NCBI GenBank assembly: GCA_029262535.1
Contig: JAJCZF010000026.1
Location: 1 to 34,383, forward strand
DNA: 34,383 nt
Direction of reading: 5' to 3'
DNA from: Deltaproteobacteria bacterium
GTDB lineage: Bacteria; Desulfobacterota; GWC2-55-46; JAJCZF01
Numbering within the stretch: the stretch's first letter is position 1; every line of letters starts with the position of its first letter. A program made the position numbers and the translations under genes. Under the pieces are notes generated by a model. It did not search any database, had not been told where the DNA came from, and saw only the letters and a list, made by a program, of their open reading frames with translations. Positions 1-8,632 of this stretch are shown in pieces.

Positions 1-478
1 GGTATGAGAACTCTTCGCCCTTTATCTCGACGAGCGCAAAGTCCTTTGCCACCTCGACGAGAGTGCCCTTTGCAAATACCTTATCGCCGACCATGTAAAC
101 TTCCTGCCTTTTGGACTTTTTATCTTCAAATATTGCATGGCTCGGAGCGATGGTGCCCTTAAGGAGGATGGAGTTGTCTATGGCCGCCCTTTGCTTTTGT
201 AGGGGGCGTCCTTGTATTGGGGGCTTCGGTCCGCCGATGGAGGTAAGTTTAGCAACGGGCGCGAAGATGCCGCTTTCGGTTACTCTCGAATAACTATTAA
301 GGCTAAAGCCTTTGTCTGATAGAGATAACGCAGCCGCTTCCTCTTCGTTCTCCGGCAGTTCATAGAAGAAGGGGGCGGTCTTGTACCTAAAGAAATCCTT
401 AATGAGCAGCGAAGACATGCCAACGAGCATCAGGCAAATGGCAAGCCCGCCGATTATATAATGTAATCTCTTCCTCAT
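1..478 (-). CDS. gspC: Type II secretion system protein C-like (GspC), 3' end beyond window
   Basis: Reading leftward from an ATG at 478-476, an open frame of 159 codons runs off the left edge without a stop, so only the N-terminal part is present. It starts MRKRLHYIIGG and has one hydrophobic segment at about residues 8-25, giving a bitopic inner-membrane protein. The stretch around residues 100-158 (LLKGTIAP, then VYMVGDKVF and VEIKGEEFSY) fits the GspC homology-region pattern, in which GspC contacts the outer-membrane secretin GspD. A purine-rich GAGG lies about 5 nt before the ATG. The rest of the type II secretion operon would lie to the left of the window. PilP-type proteins share a related domain and are the main alternative. 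The family call is from motif pattern only. Confidence 0.6.
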   Translation of the reverse strand, partial: MRKRLHYIIGGLAICLMLVGMSSLLIKDFFRYKTAPFFYELPENEEEAAALSLSDKGFSLNSYSRVTESGIFAPVAKLTSIGGPKPPIQGRPLQKQRAAIDNSILLKGTIAPSHAIFEDKKSKRQEVYMVGDKVFAKGTLVEVAKDFALVEIKGEEFSY

Positions 479-692
479 CCGCCTCTTTGCTTCTTTCTAT
501 ATTAAGCCTTTTTTGATTATAACCCAATACCGTCCTCTCGGCTAAAGTTTTTATCTTTAGAGCTTTGATTATTCTATCAGTGATGGTAATGAGAGGTCCT
601 GAGAGCAGGGCAGTCATTCTTTGTTATCTATCTCCCTTATAATATTTTCGTTTTTAATTGAACTCACTAGCGATTTATAATATAGTTTCTCT
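479..692. other. AT-rich divergent intergenic region
   Basis: This gap separates the divergent gspC-like gene and the AI-2E permease. TATAAT-like hexamers occur on the plus strand at 638-643 and 676-681, and on the minus strand at 521-516. None has a convincing -35 box at 16-18 bp, so promoters probably lie here but cannot be placed. An apparent minus-strand reading frame crossing the gap shows no protein-like features. Confidence 0.4.
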
Positions 693-1715
693 ATGGGAAA
701 TCTCCTTGATAAACCAACGGTCGCGGGATACCTTCTTACCATAGCCGCGCTCGTCATCGTTATTGCAGGCCTGAACAAGGCGGCCTCGCTCATCGTGCCT
801 TTTCTGCTTGCCGTATTTGTCGCCGTACTTTGCGCGCCTATACTTTTTTGGTTAAAGAGCAAGAAGATTCCGACCGCTCTTTCGATATTAATTATCGTCT
901 TTGGCGCGGCGCTGATAGGGGTCGTGATATTCGCTATTATCGGCACATCTTTAAATGATTTTTCGCGCACCATGCCTCTCTACCAGGCAAAGATTACGGC
1001 AAAGAGCCACGTTATAGTCGAGTGGCTTGACGGTATGGGTTTTAAGGTAACTGATAAGGACTTTTCTGAAACGCTCAATCCGGGCGCGGCCATGCAACTC
1101 GTCACCGATATGCTCGTTGGCCTTAAGAATGTGCTGACCAAGGGCTTTCTCATCATGTTGACCGTTATCTTTATCCTGCTTGAATGCTCTACCTACGGCG
1201 AAAAGTTAAAGGCGATATTCGACGACCCGGAGCTGGCCTTTAAATCTTTCAGGACCTTTACCTTAAATATTCAGAGTTATATCGTAATAAAGACGCTAAC
1301 AAGCCTTGTAACAGGCATACTTGTTACGGTCTGGCTCTTGATACTTGGCGTTGACTATCCGCTTCTCTTCGGTTTTCTCGCCTTTTTATTAAACTTCATA
1401 CCTACTATCGGTTCGATACTCGCGGCTATACCGGCGATTCTCCTGACCTCGATCCAGCTCGGCACGGGCCACGTCATTGCCGTTGCCGTAGGTTATATGG
1501 TCATAAACGTAATCATCGGCAATATAGTAGAGCCGAAAGTAATGGGCAAGGGGCTTGGCCTCTCGACACTCGTCGTATTTCTCTCTCTCGTATTCTGGGG
1601 AGCGATCTTCGGCCCGGTAGGAATGCTCTTGTCGGTGCCGCTTACGATGTCTGTAAAGATAGCGCTCGACACGAGGGACGAGACGCGCTGGATAGCGGTG
1701 ATGTTGGGGTCTTAG
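693..1715 (+). CDS. AI-2E family transporter (PerM/YdiK-type permease)
   Basis: This 340-residue polytopic inner-membrane protein has the order typical of the PerM/TqsA/YdiK superfamily (once called DUF20). Two or three membrane helices fill residues 10-95. A more polar segment at about 95-145 follows, and a second membrane block runs from about 150 to 330. The signatures are NFIPTIGSILAAIPA near residues 232-246 and GNIVEPKVMGKGLGLSTLVV near 270-290. Family members have been linked to export of autoinducer-2 and to sodium/proton exchange, so the substrate is open. Length is normal. It converges on the FecR gene with only 25 nt between stops, and no terminator hairpin is visible there. Confidence 0.85.
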   Translation: MGNLLDKPTVAGYLLTIAALVIVIAGLNKAASLIVPFLLAVFVAVLCAPILFWLKSKKIPTALSILIIVFGAALIGVVIFAIIGTSLNDFSRTMPLYQAKITAKSHVIVEWLDGMGFKVTDKDFSETLNPGAAMQLVTDMLVGLKNVLTKGFLIMLTVIFILLECSTYGEKLKAIFDDPELAFKSFRTFTLNIQSYIVIKTLTSLVTGILVTVWLLILGVDYPLLFGFLAFLLNFIPTIGSILAAIPAILLTSIQLGTGHVIAVAVGYMVINVIIGNIVEPKVMGKGLGLSTLVVFLSLVFWGAIFGPVGMLLSVPLTMSVKIALDTRDETRWIAVMLGS

Positions 1716-1740
1716 GGGGCCTTGAGGAAAGCAGGGGCGT

Positions 1741-2697
1741 TTAACGTTCTACTTCCCACCAGCGTATCATGAACGGGGTCTCAACTATGAATGTCCCGTC
1801 TATTTTGCCGTCTTCCATGACCGCGATCATCTCACCGGCATCGGTAATATATTGCTCTTTACCATCTTTAATAATCATCTTACCATTTAGGACCGTTATG
1901 GAGGAAGCTCCAGCCTCAAGAGACTCTATTATAAATTCGACCGTATCTTGGTCCGAAACGGTGACACCAACGCAGGCGCATACGGCAGGGCTTAACATGT
2001 AGCTTCTATCGAGTTTGCCGGCTTTTTCGCCGATGGTTACATGAATAGGCCCCGTGATCTCCCCATAAACTGATTCTCTCTCGTTGAGCTTCAGTATCCT
2101 TATTGACGCGCCTCCACCGAGGCGCATGATCGAGCCGTCGGTTACTATCATCTCCAGAAAAGAGTTCTCTTCTGTGCGAATCCTGTCACCGGGGCGCAGG
2201 CGTTGGTCCGGGTCGAACCCCGCCCACCTGTCCGAAGGCCTTTTGATCTCTACCTCTCCTATGATATAGGTCGCCAGAGCCGAGTGGAGACCGAGAAGGC
2301 GGGTCTCTTCTATGGAGCCTTGCAGCTTCTGAACGCGCTCTCTTTCGCGCCTTATACGCTCTACCGTGCGTCTTGTGACCGCGACTGCTCGTTCGGCTAC
2401 GGCTACGGCCTTTTCGTCCTTGAACTGGCCGGCGAACTCGCGTACCGCGTCGCTCTTTTTCAGGGTGTCGATCGCTGAAAGCTCGCGCTTGTCGAGTGCT
2501 TCGATCCGTTCCGAGGCTCTCTTTTGTGCCCCCTCGGCCCACTTGTCGAGCTCGGCCCCTATCCCAGCCCCTATCCCAGCCCCTGTCGAAGCAGAGGCGA
2601 AAAGAGTAAAAAAGAAGAAGGCCGTAAGCGTGCCCGTAAAGACCAGGCTCTTCTTTTTAGCGATAATCATTTTTATAGGAGACAGGCGCTTTTTCAT
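1741..2697 (-). CDS. FecR-domain protein, exported or membrane-anchored
   Basis: The 318-residue product has a basic N-terminus and a hydrophobic segment at about residues 17-36 ending in alanines (TLFASAS), which is a signal peptide or anchor. A charged, probably coiled-coil region (about 45-135, rich in E, R, K and A) follows. A FecR-like beta domain spans about 150-235, with GEVEIKRPSD, RLRPGDRIRT and MRLGGGASIRI. In FecR proteins this domain is periplasmic and often takes part in signalling to an ECF sigma factor. The gene is divergent from an ECF sigma gene at 2852, which makes a link plausible but unproven. No good Shine-Dalgarno precedes the first ATG; a start at codon 10 is possible. 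The repeated GAGIGAGIG after the signal region reflects a short tandem DNA repeat. Confidence 0.7.
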   Translation of the reverse strand: MKKRLSPIKMIIAKKKSLVFTGTLTAFFFFTLFASASTGAGIGAGIGAELDKWAEGAQKRASERIEALDKRELSAIDTLKKSDAVREFAGQFKDEKAVAVAERAVAVTRRTVERIRRERERVQKLQGSIEETRLLGLHSALATYIIGEVEIKRPSDRWAGFDPDQRLRPGDRIRTEENSFLEMIVTDGSIMRLGGGASIRILKLNERESVYGEITGPIHVTIGEKAGKLDRSYMLSPAVCACVGVTVSDQDTVEFIIESLEAGASSITVLNGKMIIKDGKEQYITDAGEMIAVMEDGKIDGTFIVETPFMIRWWEVER

Positions 2698-2851
2698 AGG
2701 ATTATATTTATCATATTACGTCAAGTAGCCTTAAATCAAGGGTGTTTGGCTGTAATAAAAACTTTTCTGTGATAAAATTTCAAAAATTCACATTTTCTTG
2801 CTTTAAAGCGCAAAGGATTTGTCCTTGCGCGTCGTCTAATAAATAAGAGAT

Positions 2852-3409
2852 ATGGAAGATCTTTCTTACATAGAGCTGGCTGATATAGAGCTGGTAGAGC
2901 GCGCAACAGGCGGTGACGGTCGAGCATTCGAGTCGCTTGTGTCGCGCCACTACGAGCTCGTCTACCGCGTGGCCTATAAGTGGTGCGGCGTGCGCGAGAA
3001 TGCCGAGGATATAACGCAGGAGGTTTTTGTAAAACTTGCGCGTTCCATCGAGGGTTATAAGGGCAGCTCCGCCTTTATGACATGGCTCTACCGCGTAACG
3101 GTCAATACCGCCAAAGACTACATTCGGGCAAACGCCAGAAAGATCAATAACGAATCGGCCTATATGAAGGAAGAGGCCTATGCTGGCCGCGCTAATAGTA
3201 GCGACTCGAACCCCGCAAGCAGCGAAGAACTATACCGCGCGCTCGCCTCTATATCTCCAAAACTGAAAGAGACCGTCATATTGGTGCTCGGCGAAGGCCT
3301 TTCTCATAAAGAGGCCGCCGATGTGCTCGGCTGCGCCGAGACGACGATATCGTGGCGCGTATTTAAGGCAAGAAGGCAACTCACAAAGTTTCTGAAAGAG
3401 GAGGCATAG
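2852..3409 (+). CDS. ECF-family RNA polymerase sigma factor
   Basis: This 185-residue protein has the two-domain layout of extracytoplasmic-function sigma factors. Region 2 covers about residues 20-95 (AFESLVSRHYELVYRVAY, then NAEDITQEVFVKLA and FMTWLYRVTVNTAKDYIR). It binds core polymerase and the -10 element. A polar linker follows at 95-125. Region 4 covers about 125-180 (LSHKEAADVLGCAETTISWR), a helix-turn-helix for the -35 element. An AAGAGA purine stretch precedes the ATG. Its stop lies 4 nt before the ATG of the VWA protein, so the two are surely cotranscribed, and that partner has an anti-sigma-like cytoplasmic N-terminus. Sigma/YfbK-type VWA pairs are a known arrangement. The stimulus is unknown. 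Confidence 0.93.
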   Translation: MEDLSYIELADIELVERATGGDGRAFESLVSRHYELVYRVAYKWCGVRENAEDITQEVFVKLARSIEGYKGSSAFMTWLYRVTVNTAKDYIRANARKINNESAYMKEEAYAGRANSSDSNPASSEELYRALASISPKLKETVILVLGEGLSHKEAADVLGCAETTISWRVFKARRQLTKFLKEEA

Positions 3410-3413
3410 GGTT

Positions 3414-6230
3414 ATGGACAGGAAAAAACTCGAAGAAAAATTAAAAGGGCTCCAGATACCGCCACCTGACGAAAAGAAAAAAGAGACGGTAATCCAATCG
3501 GTTATGGCCGAATTTGACGAGGCCCATAAAAAAACCGCAAAAGAGGGCAAAGGAATCGAAGAGCGGGCGCGTCTAACGGGTAAAAAGGAAAGATTCGCTT
3601 TCCTAAAAGGAGGCCCAATTATGAGAAGACCCGTTTACGCGACAATAAGTATAGTATTCCTGGCTGTGGTGCTGGGATATAGTTTTATGATCTATAACAA
3701 GGAGGATATGTTTACCTCGACAAGGGAGGTGCCGGAGGCGGCCGGATTCCTTGCGGATGTCAAGCAAATGTCCGAGCCGCAGGAGAAACGCCCGACACCG
3801 TCGCCTGTAAAGCATGCAAAGAAGAATGAGAGCGGCAGGCAGGCTGTAAAACCGATAGCCGCGCCTATAATTATCAGCGAAAAGAAGGCCACGCTACGTG
3901 CCGACGGCCCGGTCGCCTCTAACGAGAGGGCCGTCGATAGTATCACTATCAGGGGCGCGGTGAAAGAGGCCGAAGAGGGCAGGGCGATAGACACTCTTGT
4001 CAACGTACCCGGCAAGTCCAATAACGGCACGAAAGATGACAGCTTCAAGTGGACATTTAAGGAAGATGGCAATGTCGTTGCCGATGCGATAGGGTCAACC
4101 AGGCTGAATTTAGGAGAGGATCTTGCGAATGATCACCCGGTGAGTATAACCTACGATGGTAAAATAAAGACCCTCAAGCCGACTGCCGCGCCCATAATGA
4201 CCGCGACAAAACGGGAGGCCGTCAGTGAGCGCGTCGAGGTCGACTATCGTGCACCGAAGATGAAAGTCAAACCGGCGCCGGTTATGAAGATGAACAAGAT
4301 GGCCCCATCGAGAAGCGGTGGTTCTGGCGGCGCCCCTATTGTTACGAGAGAGAAGGTCGCTAGACCGCGTAGCGATTCCTTCTATAGTTCAAATTCATCA
4401 CTGTGGAACAAGGGTTCTTCCGGGCCGATAGTAAGAGATGAAAGAGTCACGGCTTCGAGTTCTGGTAGCCGCACAGGTGTGGTGAAAAAGGCCATGCCTG
4501 TGGATCTACGGCCGGGTGGAATTGCCGGTTCACGCCATAACCTCGGTGCATGGGGCGTACATTTAACGGAGGGTGCTATCGGTACACTCGGCGGGTCATC
4601 CGAAGTTTGTATTTGGTGTCATTCACCTCACGACCTTTCGAGTGTCGAGTCGTCATGGGATAGTGGTCCCAAACCTACGGCCCTAGAGTGCCGTGGCTGT
4701 CATAAAGACACTGATGTCACATCCACTCCTGTCCATAGTTCTGAGACCTCTAAGATTAAGAAAGAAACAGGCCGCGACAAATTCGAGCGCGTCAAAGACC
4801 GCAATATAAAGATCGTCACAGACGAGCCTGTCTCGACCTTCTCAATCGACGTCGATACTGCCTCATACGCATTCGTCAGGCGCGCGCTTATGAATGGCAA
4901 CCTGCCTCAGAAGGACGCGGTTCGGATCGAGGAGCTTATCAACTACTTCGACTACGACTATAAGGCCGCTAAGAGCGCGAAGAAGCCCTTCCGCCCGACC
5001 GTAGCCGTATATCCGACCCCCTGGAACGCCGATACGAAGCTTATGCATATAGGCATAAAGGGTTATGAGATCGAACGCAGCGAGAGGCCGAGCGCGAACC
5101 TTGTCTTCCTTATAGACGTATCCGGTTCGATGAGGTCAGCTGACAAACTGCCGCTACTTAAGAACTCTTTAAAGATGCTCGTAAACGAGCTGGAAGAGGA
5201 CGACAGCGTCGCCATAGTCGTATATGCCGGGGCCGCCGGTGCGGTGCTTGAACCGACGCAGGTAGCCGATAAGCATAAGATACTATCGGCAATCGACCGC
5301 CTCCAGTCGGGAGGGTCCACCGCGGGTGGGGTTGGTCTAAAACTTGCCTACTCGCTTGCTGAATCGAATTTTGAAAAAGGCGCGGTCAACAGGGTAATAC
5401 TCGCAACCGACGGCGACTTCAACGTAGGCATCACCGATAAGAACGAACTAAAGGGATTCATCGAACGTAAACGCGACACGGGAATATATCTCTCGGTCCT
5501 CGGATTCGGACAGGGCAACTATAACGACGAGCTGATGCAAAAGCTCGCGCAAAACGGCAATGGCAACGCGGCCTACATAGATACGCTGAGTGAAGCACGC
5601 AAGGTGCTGGTTGAAGAGGCCGGTTCGACTTTATTCACCATTGCAAGGGATGTAAAGATACAGGTCGAGTTCAACCCTGAACGCGTCTCCGACTATCGCC
5701 TCATAGGTTATGAGACCCGCGCCCTCAAGCGCGAAGACTTTAATAACGACAAGGTCGACGCGGGCGACGTAGGCTCTGGACATACGGTGACGGCTATCTA
5801 TGAGATTACGCCGGTAGAGAACGCCACACGCCTGATAGACCCTCTGCGTTACGGTAGTGAAAAGCCGGACGATTATATGGGCAAGAAGGGCGAACGCGGT
5901 CCCATTGGAATAGGGGGGCACGAATACGGCTTCTTAAAGGTTCGCTATAAACTGCCGACAGAGAGCAAGTCCACCTTGATTACAATGCCGATAGATCACA
6001 ATGTCGAGTACTCAGAGACCGCCGAGGCCCCGGCTGATGTACGCTTCGCCGCCGGTGTCGCGGCATTCGGACAGCTCCTAAAGGGCGGCAAATATACCGG
6101 CTCGTTCAGCTACGACGACCTGACGAAACTCGCCGAGTCCTCAAGAGGGCGCGACCGTAAGGGTTACCGCAGCGAGTTCCTTCGTCTTATAGGGCTCGCC
6201 AAGAGCGCGGATGAGATGGGTCAGAGGTAG
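3414..6230 (+). CDS. YfbK-type VWA protein with anti-sigma-like N-terminus and two inserted CXXCH haem motifs
   Basis: The 938-residue protein begins with about 70 cytoplasmic residues (KGLQIPPPDEKKKETVIQSV) resembling the N-terminal tail of sigma-linked YfbK proteins. A membrane helix follows at about 75-95 and the rest should be periplasmic. Residues 100-365 are low-complexity and basic. A short segment then holds CIWCH (C399, C402, H403) and CRGCH (C426, C429, H430), flanked by H375, H383, H406 and H441 that could be distal ligands. The YfbK N-domain (TFSIDVDTASYAFVRRAL) lies at about 460-515. The VWA domain runs from about 550 to 740, with MIDAS DVSGS at 568-572 and a later ATDGDFN. A DUF3520-like tail reaches the end. 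GAGGAGG precedes the start. The haem insertion is unusual and suggests redox input to the upstream sigma factor; that role is inference. Confidence 0.85.
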   Translation: MDRKKLEEKLKGLQIPPPDEKKKETVIQSVMAEFDEAHKKTAKEGKGIEERARLTGKKERFAFLKGGPIMRRPVYATISIVFLAVVLGYSFMIYNKEDMFTSTREVPEAAGFLADVKQMSEPQEKRPTPSPVKHAKKNESGRQAVKPIAAPIIISEKKATLRADGPVASNERAVDSITIRGAVKEAEEGRAIDTLVNVPGKSNNGTKDDSFKWTFKEDGNVVADAIGSTRLNLGEDLANDHPVSITYDGKIKTLKPTAAPIMTATKREAVSERVEVDYRAPKMKVKPAPVMKMNKMAPSRSGGSGGAPIVTREKVARPRSDSFYSSNSSLWNKGSSGPIVRDERVTASSSGSRTGVVKKAMPVDLRPGGIAGSRHNLGAWGVHLTEGAIGTLGGSSEVCIWCHSPHDLSSVESSWDSGPKPTALECRGCHKDTDVTSTPVHSSETSKIKKETGRDKFERVKDRNIKIVTDEPVSTFSIDVDTASYAFVRRALMNGNLPQKDAVRIEELINYFDYDYKAAKSAKKPFRPTVAVYPTPWNADTKLMHIGIKGYEIERSERPSANLVFLIDVSGSMRSADKLPLLKNSLKMLVNELEEDDSVAIVVYAGAAGAVLEPTQVADKHKILSAIDRLQSGGSTAGGVGLKLAYSLAESNFEKGAVNRVILATDGDFNVGITDKNELKGFIERKRDTGIYLSVLGFGQGNYNDELMQKLAQNGNGNAAYIDTLSEARKVLVEEAGSTLFTIARDVKIQVEFNPERVSDYRLIGYETRALKREDFNNDKVDAGDVGSGHTVTAIYEITPVENATRLIDPLRYGSEKPDDYMGKKGERGPIGIGGHEYGFLKVRYKLPTESKSTLITMPIDHNVEYSETAEAPADVRFAAGVAAFGQLLKGGKYTGSFSYDDLTKLAESSRGRDRKGYRSEFLRLIGLAKSADEMGQR

Positions 6231-6280
6231 GTGCGCAGTGTTTAACAATCCCGTGCGTTATAGCGCTACTTTACTTCGAA

Positions 6281-6343
6281 CGCGGATGATAGACCTTCGG
6301 TATCTAAAGAACTATTGCGCGAAATAAAAACACACTTGTGTGT
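6281..6343 (+). repeat. Interspersed hairpin element, copy 1
   Basis: The copy has the CGCGGA box at 6281-6286, a GCGCGAAATAAAA linker at 6318-6329, and a perfect palindrome ACACAC-TT-GTGTGT at 6330-6343. The 3' CGCG of the linker can pair with the 5' CGCG of the box. On the minus strand the hairpin is followed by TTTTTATTTCGCG. It lies between the VWA gene and that gene's separate terminator. Confidence 0.75.
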
Positions 6344-6378
6344 CCTCCTCCTTCCACCCGGCAAGCCGCAGTTCCACG

Positions 6379-6425
6379 GCCCTTCTCTCCCTTTCGATAA
6401 GATGATGGAGAGGGGGGCTTTTTAT
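6379..6425 (+). terminator. Rho-independent terminator after the sigma/VWA operon
   Basis: A 12-bp stem pairs 6379-6390 with 6407-6418, including two G-T pairs, around a 16-nt loop. TTTTTATATA follows. It lies about 150 nt after the VWA stop and upstream of the promoter for the phosphoesterase. Confidence 0.8.
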
Positions 6426-6461
6426 ATATTGTAGAAAGCGTTTTTCTTTCTTCTACCGCTG

Positions 6462-6490
6462 TTGACTTAGACGAGCGTCGATATTACAAT
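6462..6490 (+). promoter_or_regulatory. Sigma70-like promoter of the metallophosphoesterase gene
   Basis: TTGACT at 6462-6467 and TACAAT at 6485-6490 are separated by exactly 17 bp. The predicted transcription start near 6497 leaves only about 7 nt before the ATG at 6504. It leaves about 31 nt before the in-frame ATG at 6528, which favours the second start. Confidence 0.65.
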
Positions 6491-6503
6491 AAAACGAGGT
6501 AAG

Positions 6504-7448
6504 ATGGCTGGTCTGGAAAGGGCCGTAATGGGCAAGAAAAATAATGGACTTGACTCGAAAGGGCGAAGTTTTACCCGCAGGGCTTTTTTAAAGAACGGCA
6601 TCAGGGGCGCAGCCGTATTGACACTTGGCAAGGGACTTTTTAATAGCTCATCTTACGGCCTTGAACTTCGCTCTCAGAGGATCGCCTTAAAGGGCCTGCC
6701 CGCCGGTTTTGAAGGTCTAACTATTGCCCATCTCAGTGACCTCCATTCCTCTATGATAGTATCGGCCGACCTTTTAAAGGCCGCCGCTTCACTCGCCATG
6801 GATGCAAAACCCGATCTCATCGTCTTAACGGGCGACTTTGTTTCCGGTTCGACAAAGTTTATCTCCAGTTCCGTTGGCAGATACGACCGTAAATATCTTG
6901 ACCGAATGCTAAGTTCTCTTTCGTCGCTCAAGGCCCCGCTCGGTATTTTTGGGGTTCTGGGTAATCACGACTTCTGGAGCGGTCCGGAGGCGACAGGGGA
7001 GATTATAAACGGTTTTGAGAAAAAACTCGAACTGAAGTGGCTCAGAAACAGTTCCGTTAAGGTCAAAAAGGGCGCGGATTCGATCTCGCTCTGCGGCGTG
7101 GACGATTACTGGGAAGCTAGCTGCTCGCTCGAAAAGGCGCTTGCACAGACGGGCGAAGGGGTGAGGATACTGCTAAGCCATAACCCGGATATAAACGAGC
7201 TGATAGACGGCAGGCGCGATCGTGTCGAACTGGTTTTGTCGGGCCATACGCACGGCGGCCAGATATGCCTGCCGCTCGTCGGCGCGCCGTTTTTGCCGTC
7301 GAAGTTCGGTAGCCGTTACAGGCACGGGCTCGTTCGGGACGGAGCGAGGCAGACCTACATAACCGCCGGTGTCGGTCACCTGCTCCTTCCCGTGAGGTTT
7401 CTAGCTCCGCCGGAGGTGACGCTTCTTACACTCGTTAGGGGTGTTTAG
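6504..7448 (+). CDS. Tat-exported metallophosphoesterase (YaeI/YkuE-like)
   Basis: The 314-residue protein carries a twin-arginine signal (TRRAFLKNG, arginines at 25-26, then a hydrophobic AAVLTLGKG). It should therefore be exported folded, with metal bound. All calcineurin-like phosphoesterase motifs are present: DLH at 79-81, LTGDF near 111, GNHD near 153, SHNPD near 227 and GHTHGGQ near 250. This subfamily includes enzymes acting on lipid A precursors or phospholipid-type substrates; the substrate here is unknown. An ATG at 6528 (GKKNNGLDSK), preceded by GGAAAGG, is as good a start and fits the promoter position better. The gene is monocistronic with its own promoter. Confidence 0.87.
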   Translation: MAGLERAVMGKKNNGLDSKGRSFTRRAFLKNGIRGAAVLTLGKGLFNSSSYGLELRSQRIALKGLPAGFEGLTIAHLSDLHSSMIVSADLLKAAASLAMDAKPDLIVLTGDFVSGSTKFISSSVGRYDRKYLDRMLSSLSSLKAPLGIFGVLGNHDFWSGPEATGEIINGFEKKLELKWLRNSSVKVKKGADSISLCGVDDYWEASCSLEKALAQTGEGVRILLSHNPDINELIDGRRDRVELVLSGHTHGGQICLPLVGAPFLPSKFGSRYRHGLVRDGARQTYITAGVGHLLLPVRFLAPPEVTLLTLVRGV

Positions 7449-7527
7449 GGCCAATCGATTTCCTCGGATTATTTATAGTGAAATTAGGGTTTACAGCGCC
7501 CTATCGCTTCTTTAGGGCTCAAGCTTA

Positions 7528-7557
7528 TTGACTCGCACTACCTCTCAAGAGTATAAT
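7528..7557 (+). promoter_or_regulatory. Sigma70-like promoter of the second FecR gene
   Basis: TTGACT at 7528-7533 and a consensus TATAAT at 7552-7557 are spaced by 18 bp. The leader to the TTG start at 7604 would be about 40 nt. Confidence 0.7.
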
Positions 7558-7603
7558 ATAAAGTATTAAAATTTCCCCATTTGAGAGGCATTTAGTAAAC
7601 AAG

Positions 7604-8560
7604 TTGACTACGCCACGATTCAAGAGAGGGCTGGCCCTTGCCTTTATTTTATCTTTAATATCCTTCCACACCATAAATGCGTTCGCAGCTCATCCAGATA
7701 CGAGCGAAGAGCGCAGAACTCATATCGACGTCATCGACCCGACCGTAAAGGCCGGTATTATTAAGGCCCTTCGTGGAGAGGTCTTGATAAAGAAGGCCGG
7801 CGCGGATGAAGAAAAGGCGGCCACTGTAGGCGAGGGTGTGGATATCGGCGACTTTATTATTACCTATGAGAGCGGCAGGGCCGAGCTTGAGATGATAGAC
7901 GCCTCTGTTATTCGTATCGGAAAGAACTCCAAGCTAAAGATCGACGAATATCTCTTCGACGGAGAGAGCCGTAAGAGCGCGGTTATGAAGCTTTTCAGGG
8001 GCAAGCTGCGCTCGCTAGTCGATAGCACCGGCGGCGGCAGTTTTAAGGTAAGGACATCCACGGCGGTCGGAGGGGTGAGGGGCACGGACTTTTTTACATA
8101 TGTAGAGAGGGGCGAGACGACCGTTATGGTGCTTGAGGGCTTGGTAGAGGTCTATAACCCCTACATCCCCGAGATGCTCGTCTCCGTTAATCCGTGTTAC
8201 GCAACGACCGTTAGAAAGGGTGTCGCCCCCAGCGTCCTACGCCGCGTTACTAAAGAAGAACAGATGAGACATATCCTCGATACCGTCGTAGAGCCTAAAG
8301 AGAAGGACGAATCTACGGCTGGCAAAGAGAGCCTGGCGGACGATGGCAAGGTAATATACGAAGATATAGCGGCTGAAGAACTCACGGCTCAGGCCAAGGT
8401 TATTCGTAGTGAAAAGGGCAGGTATTTTGACGGTAAGACCGGTACGAGAGAGTTTGGAAGCAAGGCCGCCACACGCGAGATAGCCGGTGATACCGTAAAG
8501 AGAGATTTCGGCTCGGATAGCTTTATAAGACCGGTTCCCAGACCCGCGGGCGCGGAGTAA
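7604..8560 (+). CDS. Exported FecR-domain protein
   Basis: The frame opens with TTG at 7604; no upstream in-frame start is visible, and GAGAGG sits rather far away. The 318-residue product has a clear signal peptide (basic PRFKRG, hydrophobic core to about 24, ending INAFAA). A FecR domain spans about 50-200: GIIKALRGEVLIKKAG, VGEGVDIGDFIITYESGRAE, and TSTAVGGVRGTDFFTYV, the usual VRGT-type motif. The C-terminal 120 residues are charged and probably disordered. It is likely periplasmic and acts as a scaffold or sensor. The last codons (RPAGAE and stop) lie in GACCCGCGGGCGCGGA, which recurs at 8801-8816 in the repeat cluster downstream, so the gene end may derive from or have seeded a repeat. 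Confidence 0.8.
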   Translation: MTTPRFKRGLALAFILSLISFHTINAFAAHPDTSEERRTHIDVIDPTVKAGIIKALRGEVLIKKAGADEEKAATVGEGVDIGDFIITYESGRAELEMIDASVIRIGKNSKLKIDEYLFDGESRKSAVMKLFRGKLRSLVDSTGGGSFKVRTSTAVGGVRGTDFFTYVERGETTVMVLEGLVEVYNPYIPEMLVSVNPCYATTVRKGVAPSVLRRVTKEEQMRHILDTVVEPKEKDESTAGKESLADDGKVIYEDIAAEELTAQAKVIRSEKGRYFDGKTGTREFGSKAATREIAGDTVKRDFGSDSFIRPVPRPAGAE

Positions 8561-8632
8561 GAGATTTTTTGAAGATATTCTCTTGTAGAGTTTTTAGTGT
8601 GATAAGTGAAATTACAAATTAGATAGCGGGAC

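Noticed and set aside
399..617. Minus-strand 72-codon frame before the gspC-like gene
   Set aside because: It overlaps the start of the gspC-like frame in another register and shows no protein features.
2186..2542. Basic, arginine-rich minus-strand frame inside the first FecR gene
   Set aside because: It is an alternate frame of the coiled-coil coding region, which the FecR frame explains better with signal peptide and domain.
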